64,000 nucleotides of DNA. It comes from Mycolicibacterium moriokaense (GTDB lineage: Bacteria; Actinomycetota; Actinomycetes; Mycobacteriales; Mycobacteriaceae). The stretch lies in assembly GCF_010726085.1 (NCBI RefSeq), contig NZ_AP022560.1, forward strand, positions 3,844,001-3,908,000, written 5' to 3'. Below are positions 22,708-31,991 of this stretch, piece by piece. The notes below the pieces were generated by a model, which was not told the origin of the DNA, made no database searches, and saw nothing but the letters and a program-made list of their open reading frames with translations. Every line of letters begins with the position of its first letter. The first letter of the stretch is position 1. The position numbers and the translations under genes are program-made.

Positions 22708-23844
22708 CTAGTGCTTCCCTCCCCCGCGACCGTCCTCCGACATCAGGTCGATGAACTGGTCGAACAAGTAATTGGCGTCGTGCGGGCCCGCGGCGGCCTC
22801 CGGGTGGTACTGCACCGAAAAGGCTCTCCCGTCAACAAGTTTGATGCCCTCGACCACCCCGTCGTTGGCGCAGGTGTGACTGACGATCGCGGGACCGAAC
22901 GGGGTGTCGAACCGCTCGCCCGCCTCGCCCTCGAGCGCGAAGCCGTGGTTCTGCGCGGTCACCGCGACGCGTCCGGTGGCGTGGTCGATGACGGGCACGT
23001 TGATCCCGCGGTGGCCGAACACCATTTTGTAGGTCGACCGTCCCAAGGCGCGGCCGAGGATCTGGTTGCCGAAGCAGATCCCGAACAGCGGAATCCCGTT
23101 TTCGAGGACTTCGCGCGTCACACCGACGATGTGGTCGGCGGTGGCCGGATCGCCCGGGCCGTTGGACAGGAACACGCCGTTGGGTTTGAGCTCGGCGATC
23201 TGATCGAAGGTGACCGACGACGGCAGGACGTGGCTGCGGATACCGCGGCGCGCGAAGTTGCGCGGCGTGTTGGTCTTGATACCGAGGTCGATGGCCGCGA
23301 CCGTGAAGCGTTGCGGTCCATCGGGTTCGACGACGTAGCCGGTGTCGGTGCTGACCTCGCCCGCCAGATTGGCACCCAGCATCGACGGCTGGGCACGCAC
23401 CCGCGCCAGCAGTTCGTCGGCGTGCGCCAGGGCGGGTCCGGAGAACACGCCGGCCTTCATTGAGCCGGCGCTGCGCAGGTGGCGGACCACCGCACGGGTG
23501 TCGATCCCGGCGATCCCGACGATGCCCTGCCGGACGAGCTCGTCCTCAAGGGTGCCGGTCGCGCGCCAGTTCGACGCCCGCGGCGACGGGTCGCGCACCG
23601 CGTAGCCCGCCACCCAGATCTTGTCGCCGCGGCTCTCGGCGTCCTCTTGGTTCCAGCCGGTGTTGCCGATCTGCGGCGCGGTGGCCACCACTATCTGGCC
23701 GTGATAACTCGGATCGGTCAGCGTCTCCTGGTAACCGGACATGCCGGTGGAGAAGACCGCCTCACCCAGCGTCTGGCCGACGGCCCCGAATTCGGTACCA
23801 GTGAAGATGCGTCCGTCCTCGAGGACCAGCACTGCCTTGCTCAC
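22708..23844 (-). CDS. carA: Carbamoyl-phosphate synthase small subunit
   Basis: CarA is the glutamine amidotransferase subunit that passes ammonia to CarB. The 378-residue protein begins [20 protein letters not shown]. The class I amidotransferase domain carries the catalytic cysteine in [17 protein letters not shown] and the His/Glu pair in [13 protein letters not shown]. The frame is open further upstream, but GTG at 23844 overlaps the stop of the preceding gene by four bases and gives the normal N-terminus. It is the fifth gene of the pyr operon. Confidence 0.97.
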   Translation of the reverse strand: MSKAVLVLEDGRIFTGTEFGAVGQTLGEAVFSTGMSGYQETLTDPSYHGQIVVATAPQIGNTGWNQEDAESRGDKIWVAGYAVRDPSPRASNWRATGTLEDELVRQGIVGIAGIDTRAVVRHLRSAGSMKAGVFSGPALAHADELLARVRAQPSMLGANLAGEVSTDTGYVVEPDGPQRFTVAAIDLGIKTNTPRNFARRGIRSHVLPSSVTFDQIAELKPNGVFLSNGPGDPATADHIVGVTREVLENGIPLFGICFGNQILGRALGRSTYKMVFGHRGINVPVIDHATGRVAVTAQNHGFALEGEAGERFDTPFGPAIVSHTCANDGVVEGIKLVDGRAFSVQYHPEAAAGPHDANYLFDQFIDLMSEDGRGGGKH

Positions 23845-24338
23845 GCCACCTCCAGCCACGGCTCGTATGCGGCGCGATTGTCGGCACGGAAGCCGGTGTC
23901 GATCTCGGTCCCCGAGGGCAGGCGCCACCTGATCGCCAGGATGCCCTCATGGGTCAGCGCCTTGCCGGTGATTCCGCGTTCGGTGCGGATACTGGTGATG
24001 GATTCGTCGGGTATCCAGATCGGTCCTGCACCGTTGCGCTGCAACATGATTCCTTCGGGGTAACGGGTCAGGACCGCCTTGTGGCGGAACCCGAGATCGC
24101 CGACCGCGACGCGGTCGTTCCAATTCGGCACGAGCGTGCTGCCGACGTAGAGGCCTTTGGTGGCGGGGATGATCGCCGGGCCCACGGTGTCGGGCAGGGG
24201 CGGCAGCGTGCCGATCAGTTCGGCCTGACGCTCCGCGCGGCGACGCCAGCCGCGCAGCATCGCCTGGATGATGACTGCGATGAGCACGACCACCACCGCG
24301 GCCATGATCAGCGACCCGACCAGGGTTCCGGTGTTCAT
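23841..24338 (-). CDS. Single-pass membrane protein of the pyr operon (Rv1382-like)
   Basis: The 165-residue protein has one N-terminal membrane helix ([19 protein letters not shown]) followed by a basic stretch ([10 protein letters not shown]) and a soluble domain of about 125 residues (from [13 protein letters not shown] to the end). The alternating strands resemble a PH-like fold, but this is only an impression. It lies inside the pyrimidine operon with four-base overlaps to pyrC and carA at both ends, an arrangement also known in M. tuberculosis. No enzyme motif is present. It might tether pathway enzymes to the membrane or have an unrelated role; neither is shown by sequence. Confidence 0.85.
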   Translation of the reverse strand: MNTGTLVGSLIMAAVVVVLIAVIIQAMLRGWRRRAERQAELIGTLPPLPDTVGPAIIPATKGLYVGSTLVPNWNDRVAVGDLGFRHKAVLTRYPEGIMLQRNGAGPIWIPDESITSIRTERGITGKALTHEGILAIRWRLPSGTEIDTGFRADNRAAYEPWLEVA

Positions 24339-25639
24339 GCCGGGCTCTTGCCGTCACGCGCGGTGACCTTGCCGCGCAACAGCGTCAGCGTCACCGTCGC
24401 GGGCAACGTCATCGACTCGTACGGGGTGTTGTCGGACCGACTGGCCAGTGCCGAACCCTCGACCGTCCAGGTGGCGTCGGGATCGACGACGGTCAGGTTG
24501 GCCGGTTCGCCGATCGCCAGCGGACGACCCTGATCCGGCAATCCCACGATCTCGGCGGGCTTCTCGCTCATCACCCGTGCCACGTCACGCCAGCTCAGCA
24601 GGCCGGGCCGCACCATCGTCTCGACGACGACGGACAGCGCGGTCTGCAGGCCCAGCATCCCCGGCCGCGCAAGGGAGAACTCGCAGAACTTCTCGTGTTC
24701 GGCGTGCGGGGCATGGTCGGTGGCCACGCAGTCGACGACACCGTCGGCGAGCGCCTGGCGCAGCGCCTCGGCGTCGGACGCCTCGCGAAGCGGCGGGTTC
24801 ACCCGGTTGCGGCCATCGTAGGTGGCCAGCCGCCCGTCGTCGAGCAGGAGATGGTGCGGCGTCACCTCGGCGGTGATCGAAATACCTTGTTCCTTGGCCC
24901 ATCTGACGATCTCGACGGTGCCCGCCGTGGACGCGTGGCAGATGTGCACGCGGGCTCCGGCATCGCGGGCCAGCAGCGCGTCTCTGGCGACGATGGATTC
25001 CTCGGCGGCGCGGGGCCAGCCCGCCAGTCCCAGCCGCGCGGCGTTGGGCCCCTCATGCGCGACGGCGCCGACGGTCAGCCGTGGCTCCTCGGCATGCTGG
25101 GCGACGAGGACCCCGAGGCCGGTCGCGTACTCGAGCGCGCGGCGCATGATCAACGGGTCGTGCACGCAGATGCCGTCGTCGGAGAACATCCGTACCTGGG
25201 CGGCACCTGCGGCCATCATGCCCATCTCGGTGAGCTGGGTGCCTGCCAGGCCCATCGTGACGGCGCCGACCGGGTGGACGTCGACCAGACCGACCTGCTG
25301 GCCGCGGTGCCAGACGTGGTCGGTGACAACCGGGCTGTCGGCGACCGGATTGGTGTTGGCCATCGCGAACACCGCGGTGTATCCACCCAAAGCCGCTGCA
25401 GCCGAGCCGGTTTCGATGTTCTCGGCGTATTCGCGGCCGGGTTCGCGCAGGTGGGTGTGCAGGTCGACGAAACCGGGCAGCAGGATTTGACCGGTGGCGT
25501 CGACCACATCCCAGTCCTTTTCAGGTCCTCCGGCCCCTGCCAGATTAGGCCCGATGTCGGCGATCTGCCCGTCCGACACCAGGACGTCGACGCGGTCCCC
25601 CTCGCCGTAGAGCCGCACCCCGCGGATCAAGACGCTCAT
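24335..25639 (-). CDS. pyrC: Dihydroorotase
   Basis: PyrC cyclises carbamoyl aspartate to dihydroorotate. The 434-residue amidohydrolase has the metal-binding signature [13 protein letters not shown] near residue 60, histidines in VAQHAEEPR and [12 protein letters not shown], and the catalytic Asp in [15 protein letters not shown], together forming the zinc site of the type I/II long-form family. The C-terminal strand segment ([17 protein letters not shown]) completes the composite domain. Its start overlaps the pyrB stop by four bases and its stop overlaps the next gene by four. Confidence 0.96.
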   Translation of the reverse strand: MSVLIRGVRLYGEGDRVDVLVSDGQIADIGPNLAGAGGPEKDWDVVDATGQILLPGFVDLHTHLREPGREYAENIETGSAAAALGGYTAVFAMANTNPVADSPVVTDHVWHRGQQVGLVDVHPVGAVTMGLAGTQLTEMGMMAAGAAQVRMFSDDGICVHDPLIMRRALEYATGLGVLVAQHAEEPRLTVGAVAHEGPNAARLGLAGWPRAAEESIVARDALLARDAGARVHICHASTAGTVEIVRWAKEQGISITAEVTPHHLLLDDGRLATYDGRNRVNPPLREASDAEALRQALADGVVDCVATDHAPHAEHEKFCEFSLARPGMLGLQTALSVVVETMVRPGLLSWRDVARVMSEKPAEIVGLPDQGRPLAIGEPANLTVVDPDATWTVEGSALASRSDNTPYESMTLPATVTLTLLRGKVTARDGKSPA

Positions 25640-26583
25640 GCGCTGATCGCTTCCTGCTCAGTGCCCACCAGCAGGTGGAACAGAACCGCCATTCGGACAT
25701 GCACGCCGTTGGAAACCTGTTGCAGGACCGCCGATTGCGAGGAATCGGCGACCGAGAACGCGATCTCCATACCGCGCACCATCGGGCCGGGGTGCAGCAC
25801 CACCGCATTGCCGGGAAGCATCGCCTGCCGCTTCTCCGAGAGTCCGTAGAGCACCGAGTACTCGCGCGGGGACGGGAAGAACCCGCCGTTCATCCGCTCG
25901 GCCTGCACACGCAGCATCAGCACCGCGTCGGCGATGGGCAGTTCCGCGTCGAGGTCGTGTGAGACGGTTACCGGCCAGTCGGCCACCCCGACCGGCAGCA
26001 GGGTGGGCGGTGCGACGAGCACCACCTCCGCGCCGAGCGTGTGCAGCAGCAGCACGTTGGACCGCGCTACCCGGCTGTGCAGGACATCGCCGACGATGAC
26101 CACGCGCTTGCCCTCGATGTCGCCCAGCCGTTGGCGGATGGTCAGCGCATCCAGCAGCGCCTGCGTCGGGTGCTCGTGGGTGCCGTCGCCGGCGTTGATG
26201 ACCGCGGGCCCGCCGTGCTCGGTGAGGGTCCATTCCGCGAGCTGCTGGGCCGCCCCCGACGCGGGGTGACGGATGATCAGCGCGTCGGCGCCTGCGGCGC
26301 GCAGGGTGAGGGCGGTGTCGCGCAGCGACTCGCCCTTGGAGACAGAGGATCCGGAGGCGCTGACGTTGATGACGTCGGCGCTCATCCACTTCCCTGCCAC
26401 CTCGAACGAAACCCGGGTGCGGGTGGAGTTCTCGTAGAACATCGTGATGATGGTGCGGCCGCGCAGCGTCGGGAGCTTCTTGACCTCACGGCCCAGCAGC
26501 GCCTGGCTGAACCGGTCGGCGTTGTCCAGGATCGCCACGGCGTCCTCGCGCGACAGGTCGGCTGCCGAGAGCAGGTGCTTCAT
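25636..26583 (-). CDS. pyrB: Aspartate carbamoyltransferase catalytic subunit
   Basis: PyrB condenses carbamoyl phosphate with aspartate. The 315-residue protein has the carbamoyl-phosphate loop [19 protein letters not shown], the [13 protein letters not shown] and [14 protein letters not shown] segments, and the aspartate-binding [12 protein letters not shown] near the C-terminus. There is no pyrI regulatory gene, as expected for this group, so feedback must come from PyrR and elsewhere. It is second in the operon, overlapping pyrR and pyrC by four bases each. Confidence 0.97.
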   Translation of the reverse strand: MKHLLSAADLSREDAVAILDNADRFSQALLGREVKKLPTLRGRTIITMFYENSTRTRVSFEVAGKWMSADVINVSASGSSVSKGESLRDTALTLRAAGADALIIRHPASGAAQQLAEWTLTEHGGPAVINAGDGTHEHPTQALLDALTIRQRLGDIEGKRVVIVGDVLHSRVARSNVLLLHTLGAEVVLVAPPTLLPVGVADWPVTVSHDLDAELPIADAVLMLRVQAERMNGGFFPSPREYSVLYGLSEKRQAMLPGNAVVLHPGPMVRGMEIAFSVADSSQSAVLQQVSNGVHVRMAVLFHLLVGTEQEAISA

Positions 26584-27152
26584 CGTGGCGGGCCTCCCTG
26601 CGGTGCGATCCAGATCCCCTCGATGTCGTCGTCCTCGGCGAGCCGCACCTTGACGTTCTCGCTGCGCGACGTCGGCACGTTCTTGCCGACGTAGTCGGCC
26701 CGCAGCGGCAACTCGCGGTGGCCGCGGTCGACCAGGACGGCGAGTTGGACGGCGCGCGGCCGACCGATGTCGCGCAGCGCGTCGAGCGCCGAGCGGACAG
26801 AGCGACCGGTGTAGAGCACGTCGTCGACCAGGATCACGAGTGCGCCGTCGATGCCGCCCTCGGGTATCGAAGTGTCCTCGAGCGGTCGCGGCGGCTTGCT
26901 GTCGAGATCGTCGCGGTAGAGCGTGATGTCCAGGGCGCCACGGGCAACCGTGACACCGGAGAACTCCTTGATCTTCTCGGCGAGCCGCGCGGCCAGCGTG
27001 ACGCCGCGGGTGGGAATGCCGAGCAGGATGACGCGCGGCGCATCAGGACCGTCGAGGGCGGTCTTCTCGATGATCTGATGGGCGATGCGGGAAATGGTCC
27101 GGCTGACGTCCGCTGCGGACATCAGTTCCCGGTCGGTGCCAGGCGCGCCCAA
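26580..27152 (-). CDS. pyrR: Bifunctional pyr operon regulator / uracil phosphoribosyltransferase
   Basis: PyrR senses uridine nucleotides and binds the leader RNA of its own operon; many homologues also have uracil phosphoribosyltransferase activity. The 190-residue protein contains the PRPP-binding motif [18 protein letters not shown], the [17 protein letters not shown] loop and a conserved C-terminal RNA-facing region ([19 protein letters not shown]). It starts with TTG at 27152, with AAGGAGG about ten bases upstream; an ATG ten codons downstream would cut a segment conserved in relatives. A PyrR-type hairpin lies just before the ribosome-binding site, so repression of translation, as shown in M. 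smegmatis, is likely. Confidence 0.95.
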   Translation of the reverse strand: MGAPGTDRELMSAADVSRTISRIAHQIIEKTALDGPDAPRVILLGIPTRGVTLAARLAEKIKEFSGVTVARGALDITLYRDDLDSKPPRPLEDTSIPEGGIDGALVILVDDVLYTGRSVRSALDALRDIGRPRAVQLAVLVDRGHRELPLRADYVGKNVPTSRSENVKVRLAEDDDIEGIWIAPQGGPPR

Positions 27153-27170
27153 GTGACCCTGACCTCCTTC

Positions 27171-27190
27171 TCCGCCTCTCTGGACGGCTC
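27171..27190 (-). promoter_or_regulatory. PyrR-binding RNA hairpin in the pyr leader
   Basis: The transcript reads GCCGUCCAGAGAGGCGG, in which GCC and GGC flank the conserved UCCAGAGAGG purine-rich loop recognised by PyrR. It ends only a few bases before the AAGGAGG ribosome-binding site of pyrR, so PyrR bound with UMP could block initiation. No terminator hairpin follows, which argues for translational control rather than attenuation. Confidence 0.8.
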
Positions 27191-27215
27191 TTTAAAGGAC
27201 GTCGAAACTGCGGCG

Positions 27216-27221
27216 AGCTTA
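27216..27221 (-). promoter_or_regulatory. Candidate pyr operon -10 (extended type)
   Basis: TGCTAAGCT on the minus strand is an extended -10 with the hexamer TAAGCT. Transcription would start near 27209 and give a leader of about 57 bases holding the PyrR hairpin. The -35 is not recognisable. Confidence 0.5.
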
Positions 27222-27412
27222 GCACCAGCCGGATGGCGCGACCGTGCGGGACTCGACCTGGCGGGTGAGCGCCGCGCCGGCCACGACGCAATACTGCCGT
27301 CCACTGTCGACTGCAGGGTGCACATCACAACGCACGCGACATGTCTAGGACGTTGGAACGACCTGTTCATCGGGCAATGGGAAATGAGCCATACCCGGGG
27401 CACAGCTGCTAT

Positions 27413-27448
27413 ACGATCTTGATCCGTTCCTTGAACGATCTCGATTCG
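27413..27448 (+). repeat. Imperfect direct repeat upstream of the acyltransferase gene
   Basis: ACGATCTTGATCCG (27413-27426) and ACGATCTCGATTCG (27435-27448) match at 12 of 14 positions and start 22 bases apart, about two helical turns. The first copy overlaps a possible extended -10 (TGCTATACG, hexamer 27410-27415). It may be an operator for the acyltransferase gene. Apart from this and the pyr leader, the 387-base gap 27153-27539 shows nothing recognisable. Confidence 0.4.
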
Positions 27449-27539
27449 ATCGCTGAGAAGTAGACATTGATGCGCGTAGCCGTCATCCGATGCGGTTGCG
27501 CCGGCCCCGAGAAACTTAACCACGGCTTGGAGGCAGAAC

Positions 27540-28781
27540 TTGCCAGCGGCATGGTCGGCGCCGAAGCACATCCCGCAGCTCGACGGCTTGCGAGGCTTGG
27601 CGGCTCTATTCGTCCTTGTACATCACTACTTCACGGGAATCTGGGAACCGCCCGACAAGAGCGTGGCCGCCGGTGTCCTTCAGGTCATCCAACCATTCCT
27701 CGTATCGGGTGTCGATCTCTTTTTCGTCCTCTCGGGTTTTCTGATCGGCGGCATCCTTCTCGACCATAAAGGTTCGTCGAATTTCTTCTCCACCTTTTAT
27801 ATTCGGCGAGTATGCCGCATCTTTCCCGTGGCCTATCTTCTCCTCGGAAGCTTTGTCTTGATTCTGCTTTCGGGAATTCCACAGCGTATCGCTGGCTCGG
27901 AGTGGTTGTTCGACAAACCCATGCCGCTTTGGAGTTATGCGACCTTCACTCAGAACATCTTTCAGGGGTTCCGTAACGACATCGGCGCCCACTGGATGGG
28001 AATTACATGGTCGCTGGCGGTGGAGGAGCAGTTTTATCTGCTGTTCCCACTCATCGTGTTCCTGGTGCCAAGAAGGTACCTCTGGTGGGTGACGTGCGCC
28101 GCACTCCCGGTAGCGCTCGTCCTCCGCGCCATGGCCTTCGCTCAATACGGTTTTTACGCAAGCTATGTCTGGTTGCCATGCCGGATGGACACACTCATGA
28201 TGGGCGTTATCGTCGCCCAATTGGTGCGCAGCGATAGAGCCGTCACATTCTTCAGGCAGCACCGGAGAGCCGTTTATACCGTTCTTATTACTCTGGTCTT
28301 GCTACTCCAGGTCGATTCGGTGTTCAAGATATTCTTTTTCCCGACGCAAACGTCCGCCATCGCGTTCGCCTACGCGATGGTCATCTGGGTGAGCGTGCTC
28401 GATCCGAATATGTTCTTGTCGCGCCTGTTCAAATCGAAGTTCCTCGTGTTCAGCGGTCTCATATCGTATGCGATGTACATGTATCACCAGGGGACCAACG
28501 GCACCTTGCACATGCTGATATTCAATGACGAGCCACGGATCACGAATTGGTCGACCTTCGGCGTAACTTGCCTTTCTGTGGCGATTGTGTTCGTCCTTTC
28601 ATATATTTCGCAGATCTTTCTCGAACGGCCGATCCGGACCTGGGGTCGGAAGTTCAAGTACCGCACCAAGTCGCAATCCACCGCGCTCGCGGACAACACT
28701 CGACCCGCCACCGAAGCACCCGCCCGCGCCGATGAGGGCGGGCCCGATGCAACATCCGGTTCGTCACTGGCCACGTCTTGA
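27540..28781 (+). CDS. Acyltransferase 3 family integral membrane protein
   Basis: The 413-residue protein has about ten membrane helices. It carries the acyltransferase 3 signatures: LDGLRGLAALFVLVHHYF at the N-terminus with the catalytic His, the VDLFFVLSGFLIGGILL segment, RRVCRIFPVAYLL, and WSLAVEEQFYLLFPL. Family members O-acetylate or otherwise acylate glycans, peptidoglycan or lipids at the membrane. The TTG start has GGAGG six bases upstream; an ATG in another frame nearby is not usable. Base composition is clearly lower in GC than in flanking genes, with stretches such as CTTTTATATTCGG, which suggests transfer from elsewhere. The hydrophilic C-terminus (about 45 residues) is low complexity. 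The following 215 bases (28782-28996) show only a promoter. Confidence 0.88.
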   Translation: MPAAWSAPKHIPQLDGLRGLAALFVLVHHYFTGIWEPPDKSVAAGVLQVIQPFLVSGVDLFFVLSGFLIGGILLDHKGSSNFFSTFYIRRVCRIFPVAYLLLGSFVLILLSGIPQRIAGSEWLFDKPMPLWSYATFTQNIFQGFRNDIGAHWMGITWSLAVEEQFYLLFPLIVFLVPRRYLWWVTCAALPVALVLRAMAFAQYGFYASYVWLPCRMDTLMMGVIVAQLVRSDRAVTFFRQHRRAVYTVLITLVLLLQVDSVFKIFFFPTQTSAIAFAYAMVIWVSVLDPNMFLSRLFKSKFLVFSGLISYAMYMYHQGTNGTLHMLIFNDEPRITNWSTFGVTCLSVAIVFVLSYISQIFLERPIRTWGRKFKYRTKSQSTALADNTRPATEAPARADEGGPDATSGSSLATS

Positions 28782-28983
28782 ACCAATCGAATTGCCATCC
28801 TCGTCTTTAGTGGAAACATCGGTCGAAAAGCCTGGACAAGAGCGGGTTCACCTCCTGATATCCCGCGCCGACGAGGACGGCGCGCCGCTCCCCAGTCCGT
28901 CAGGCGACAGCTCCATAGCCGCAAGGTCGCGGTCGTTGGCCGTCGTACGCATGACGTGGGGCCCCAGATCATGGGCGCTTCAG

Positions 28984-28989
28984 TACGCT
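28984..28989 (+). promoter_or_regulatory. Candidate -10 for leaderless transcript of the serine hydrolase
   Basis: TACGCT ends seven bases before the ATG at 28997, the usual spacing when the mRNA begins at the start codon. No ribosome-binding site is present in between. Confidence 0.5.
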
Positions 28990-28996
28990 GACGCCG

Positions 28997-30202
28997 ATGA
29001 AACTCGACGGCAACCACGCATCCATACAAGAGGCCATCGACGCCGGACTCCTCGCGGGCGCGGTCACCCTGGTGTACCGGGCGGGCGAGGTCCTTCAGGT
29101 CAACGAACTCGGATACCGGGACGTCGACGCGGGCGTGCCGATGGAGCGCGACACCATCTTCCGCATCGCCTCCATGACCAAACCCGTCACCATCGCCGCC
29201 GCGATGAGCTTGGTCGAGGAGGGCAAGCTCGCCTTGACCGACCCCGTGGCGGAGTGGCTGCCTGAGCTGTCGGACATGCGGGTGCTCGTCGACCCGCTCG
29301 GCCCGCTCGAGAGGACCGTGCCGGCCCAGCGGCAGATCACGGTCGAGGATCTGATGACCCACCGCGCCGGTCTGGCCTATCCGTTCTTCATCACCGGTCC
29401 GCTGAGTAAGGCGTACGGCCGGATGTCCGTCCGACAGGACCAGGACCGCTGGCTCACGGAACTGGCGGCGTTGCCGCTGGTACACCAGCCCGGTGACCGC
29501 CTCACCTACAGTCACGCCACCGATGTGCTCGGCATCGCGCTGTCCAGAATCGAGGGCAAGTCGTTGGCCGATGTGATGTCCGAGCGGATCTTCGAACCGC
29601 TGGGAATGTCCGACACCGGCTTCTCGGTCGGCGTCGAGGGACGGCGTCGTGCCGCGACGATGTACAAACTCAACGCGGACATGACCTTGCAGCACGACGT
29701 GATGGGTCCGGCCCCGATCACCGATCCCCCGTTCTGCATGGGCGGCGGCGGGCTGTGGTCGACCGTCGACGACTACCTCCGGTTCGCCCGGATGCTGCTG
29801 GCGGGCGGCACTCTCGATGGTGTGCGCGTGCTGTCGGAACAGTCCGTGCAATCGATGCGCACGGATCGGCTGACCGACGAGCAGAAGCGGTATGACTTTC
29901 TCGGGGCACCGTTCTGGCTCGGCAGGGGTTTCGGACTCAACCTGTCGGTCGTCACCGACCCGGCCAAGTCGCGGCCGCTGTTCGGACCGGGCGGCATGGG
30001 CACCTTCGGCTGGCCGGGCGCGTACGGCACCTGGTGGCAGGCGGATCCGAGCGCCGATCTCATTCTCATCTATCTGATTCAGAACCTCCCCGACCTGACA
30101 GCCGACGCGGCAGCCGCCATCGCGGGCAACACCTCATTGGCGAAACTGCAAAGCGCGCAACCCAAATTCGTCCGGCGGACCTACCAGGCCCTCGACATCT
30201 AG
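28997..30202 (+). CDS. Serine hydrolase of the class C beta-lactamase / esterase EstB fold
   Basis: The 401-residue protein has the S-x-x-K motif as SMTK (residues 59-62) and a Tyr motif YSHATD near 171. There is no signal peptide, so it is probably a cytoplasmic esterase, peptidase or lactonase of the LipE/EstB kind rather than a secreted beta-lactamase. YSH replaces the Y-A/S-N of true class C beta-lactamases, which supports this. The C-terminal part has FCMGGGGLWSTVDDYLRFA, typical of the fold. Translation appears leaderless. An FAD monooxygenase follows after 15 bases, with its own leaderless-type hexamer. Confidence 0.88.
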   Translation: MKLDGNHASIQEAIDAGLLAGAVTLVYRAGEVLQVNELGYRDVDAGVPMERDTIFRIASMTKPVTIAAAMSLVEEGKLALTDPVAEWLPELSDMRVLVDPLGPLERTVPAQRQITVEDLMTHRAGLAYPFFITGPLSKAYGRMSVRQDQDRWLTELAALPLVHQPGDRLTYSHATDVLGIALSRIEGKSLADVMSERIFEPLGMSDTGFSVGVEGRRRAATMYKLNADMTLQHDVMGPAPITDPPFCMGGGGLWSTVDDYLRFARMLLAGGTLDGVRVLSEQSVQSMRTDRLTDEQKRYDFLGAPFWLGRGFGLNLSVVTDPAKSRPLFGPGGMGTFGWPGAYGTWWQADPSADLILIYLIQNLPDLTADAAAAIAGNTSLAKLQSAQPKFVRRTYQALDI

Positions 30203-30205
30203 CGC

Positions 30206-30211
30206 TACGGT
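30206..30211 (+). promoter_or_regulatory. Candidate -10 for leaderless FAD monooxygenase transcript
   Basis: TACGGT ends six bases before the ATG at 30218. The surrounding TACGGTGACGCC closely resembles the TACGCTGACGCC in front of the previous gene. Confidence 0.45.
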
Positions 30212-30217
30212 GACGCC

Positions 30218-31435
30218 ATGACACAACGCACGGTGGTTATCAGCGGCGCCGGGATCGCGGGGCCTACGCTGGCGTTCTGGCTGTCGCGCAACGGATACCG
30301 GGTCATCGTGGTGGAGATCGCGCAAGGAATCCGCCCCGGCGGGCAGACGGTCGACCTGCGCGGCGCGGGCGGCGACGTCGTCGAGCGCATGGGCCTGATC
30401 GACCAGATGCGCGACCGGGCACTGGAACAACGCGGCGCGGCATGGGTGCGCTCCGACGGCAATCGGCGCGCCGAGATGCCGGTGACGGCGTTCAACGGCA
30501 ACGGCCTGGTGTCCAAACTGGAGATTCTGCGCGGCGATCTCGTCGACGTGCTGTACCAAGCCACCAAGGACACCACCGAATACCGCTTCGGAACCAGCAT
30601 TTCGGAGGTGGCACCGGGTGACGACGGCGCCGAGGCCACCCTCTCCGACGGCACTGTGTTGCACACCGACCTCGTCGTGGGCGCCGACGGCCCGCACTCG
30701 GGTGTTCGGCGGTTGGTCTTCGGACCTGAGGAGCAGTTCGTCAAGCCCATCGGCGGCTACAACGCGTGGTTCTCGGCCCCGGACACCGTCGGCCTGGACG
30801 GCTGGTATCTGCTCTATCAGGCGCCGGGCGGTCTGAACGCCTCGATGCGGCCGTCGCATGATCCGGCGATCGCCAAGGCGGGCTTGGCCTTTCAGTCCGA
30901 ACCCATCACCTACGACCGGCACAACCTCGACGAGCAGCGCCAGATCCTCGTCGAGCGCTTCGCGGGCGCGGGGTGGGAATGCGACGCCCTGCTGGCCGCG
31001 GCGCAGGAGGCCGACGACTTCTACTTCGACTCCTTCGCCCAGATCCACATGCCGACCTGGTCGTCGGGATGCGTCACGCTGGTGGGCGACGCCGGTTACT
31101 GCGCGTCACCGCTGTCCGGGATGGGTACCAGCCTTGCGCTCGTCGGCGCCTACATTCTCGCCGGTGAGCTCGGGCCCGCGGATTCGTTTGACGCCGAGGG
31201 ACTTCCGGCGAAGCTGACCCGCTACGAGACCGTCATGCGCCCGTATGTCGACAAGTGCCAGGACCTGCCCAACTCCATCGACCGGTACGCGCCGAAGACG
31301 GCGTCCGACATCGCGGCCAACGCGTTCGTGATGAAGTGGATGCAGCGCTGGCCGTTTCGGCCCCTGGCGGCCAAACTCTGGTTCACGACGGCGGATTCGA
31401 TCGACCTGCCGAACTACGCATCAGTCAATCGGTAG
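30218..31435 (+). CDS. FAD-dependent monooxygenase (PHBH/TetX-like)
   Basis: The 405-residue protein has the three flavin motifs of the group A aromatic hydroxylases: SGAGIAGPTLAFWLSRNG at the N-terminus, LVVGADGPHSGVRRLVFG in the middle and LVGDAGYCASPLSGMGTSL towards the end. Such enzymes hydroxylate aromatic or polyketide substrates with NADPH and oxygen; TetX relatives inactivate tetracyclines. The substrate cannot be read from the sequence. It converges with the hypothetical gene downstream, with one base between the two stop codons. Confidence 0.88.
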   Translation: MTQRTVVISGAGIAGPTLAFWLSRNGYRVIVVEIAQGIRPGGQTVDLRGAGGDVVERMGLIDQMRDRALEQRGAAWVRSDGNRRAEMPVTAFNGNGLVSKLEILRGDLVDVLYQATKDTTEYRFGTSISEVAPGDDGAEATLSDGTVLHTDLVVGADGPHSGVRRLVFGPEEQFVKPIGGYNAWFSAPDTVGLDGWYLLYQAPGGLNASMRPSHDPAIAKAGLAFQSEPITYDRHNLDEQRQILVERFAGAGWECDALLAAAQEADDFYFDSFAQIHMPTWSSGCVTLVGDAGYCASPLSGMGTSLALVGAYILAGELGPADSFDAEGLPAKLTRYETVMRPYVDKCQDLPNSIDRYAPKTASDIAANAFVMKWMQRWPFRPLAAKLWFTTADSIDLPNYASVNR

Positions 31436-31436
31436 G

Positions 31437-31991
31437 TCACTGCATACTGCGCGAGAGCACGCGGCCGAACTGCAGCAGCCGCTGCATCTGCGCCAGGCCG
31501 CCGTTGTCGACGGACTTGTAGTAGCGGAACGATTCGCAGAAGATGTCGGTCTCGGTGACCGACTTCTGGCGTGAGCGCGTGATCAGTTGGGTGTACATCC
31601 GCAGCCGGACCTCGGACAGCCGGCGGGTGCCGTCGTCGAACACCTCGTACTCGGTGGTGAGCACGTGATCGGTGATCGTCGACAGCAGGATCGTGCGGAC
31701 CGCGGCGTTGAGTACCCGGCGCTCACGCTCGTCCACGGTCGACGTCTCGTCGTCGGCGCGCCAGATGATCAGCCGGTGGCCGTCGGTGAGCACGATCTCC
31801 TGCCACAGCGGACTCTCGTCCGTCTCGCCCCAGGAACCCTCGGTGGTGCCCCGCGACATGACGAACGACTTGATCTCGGGAAAGCCGATCACCGAACGCA
31901 GTTGGTCCAGTGCCAGCTCGGGATCGCGCAGGTAAACCTTGGCCGCCTCGTCGAGGTTCGAGTACGGCGCCCAGTCCTGCGGCACCCCCAT
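31437..31991 (-). CDS. Conserved hypothetical protein downstream of nusB (Rv2532c-like position)
   Basis: The 184-residue soluble protein begins [21 protein letters not shown] recognise no enzyme motif. It is rich in acidic and basic residues and has a regular alpha/beta pattern (HRLIIWRADDETSTVDERE, TILLSTITDHVLTTEYEVF, RLRMYTQLITRSRQKSVTE). The frame is open into nusB, but the upstream part is arginine-rich shadow sequence. The ATG at 31991 shares one base with the nusB stop (TGATG), so coupled translation is likely. It sits where M. tuberculosis has a small hypothetical gene after nusB. Confidence 0.75.
   Translation of the reverse strand: MGVPQDWAPYSNLDEAAKVYLRDPELALDQLRSVIGFPEIKSFVMSRGTTEGSWGETDESPLWQEIVLTDGHRLIIWRADDETSTVDERERRVLNAAVRTILLSTITDHVLTTEYEVFDDGTRRLSEVRLRMYTQLITRSRQKSVTETDIFCESFRYYKSVDNGGLAQMQRLLQFGRVLSRSMQ

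Noticed and set aside
28484..29851. 455-codon frame antisense to the serine hydrolase and acyltransferase end
   Set aside because: Shadow frame; the sense gene keeps SxxK and other catalytic motifs.
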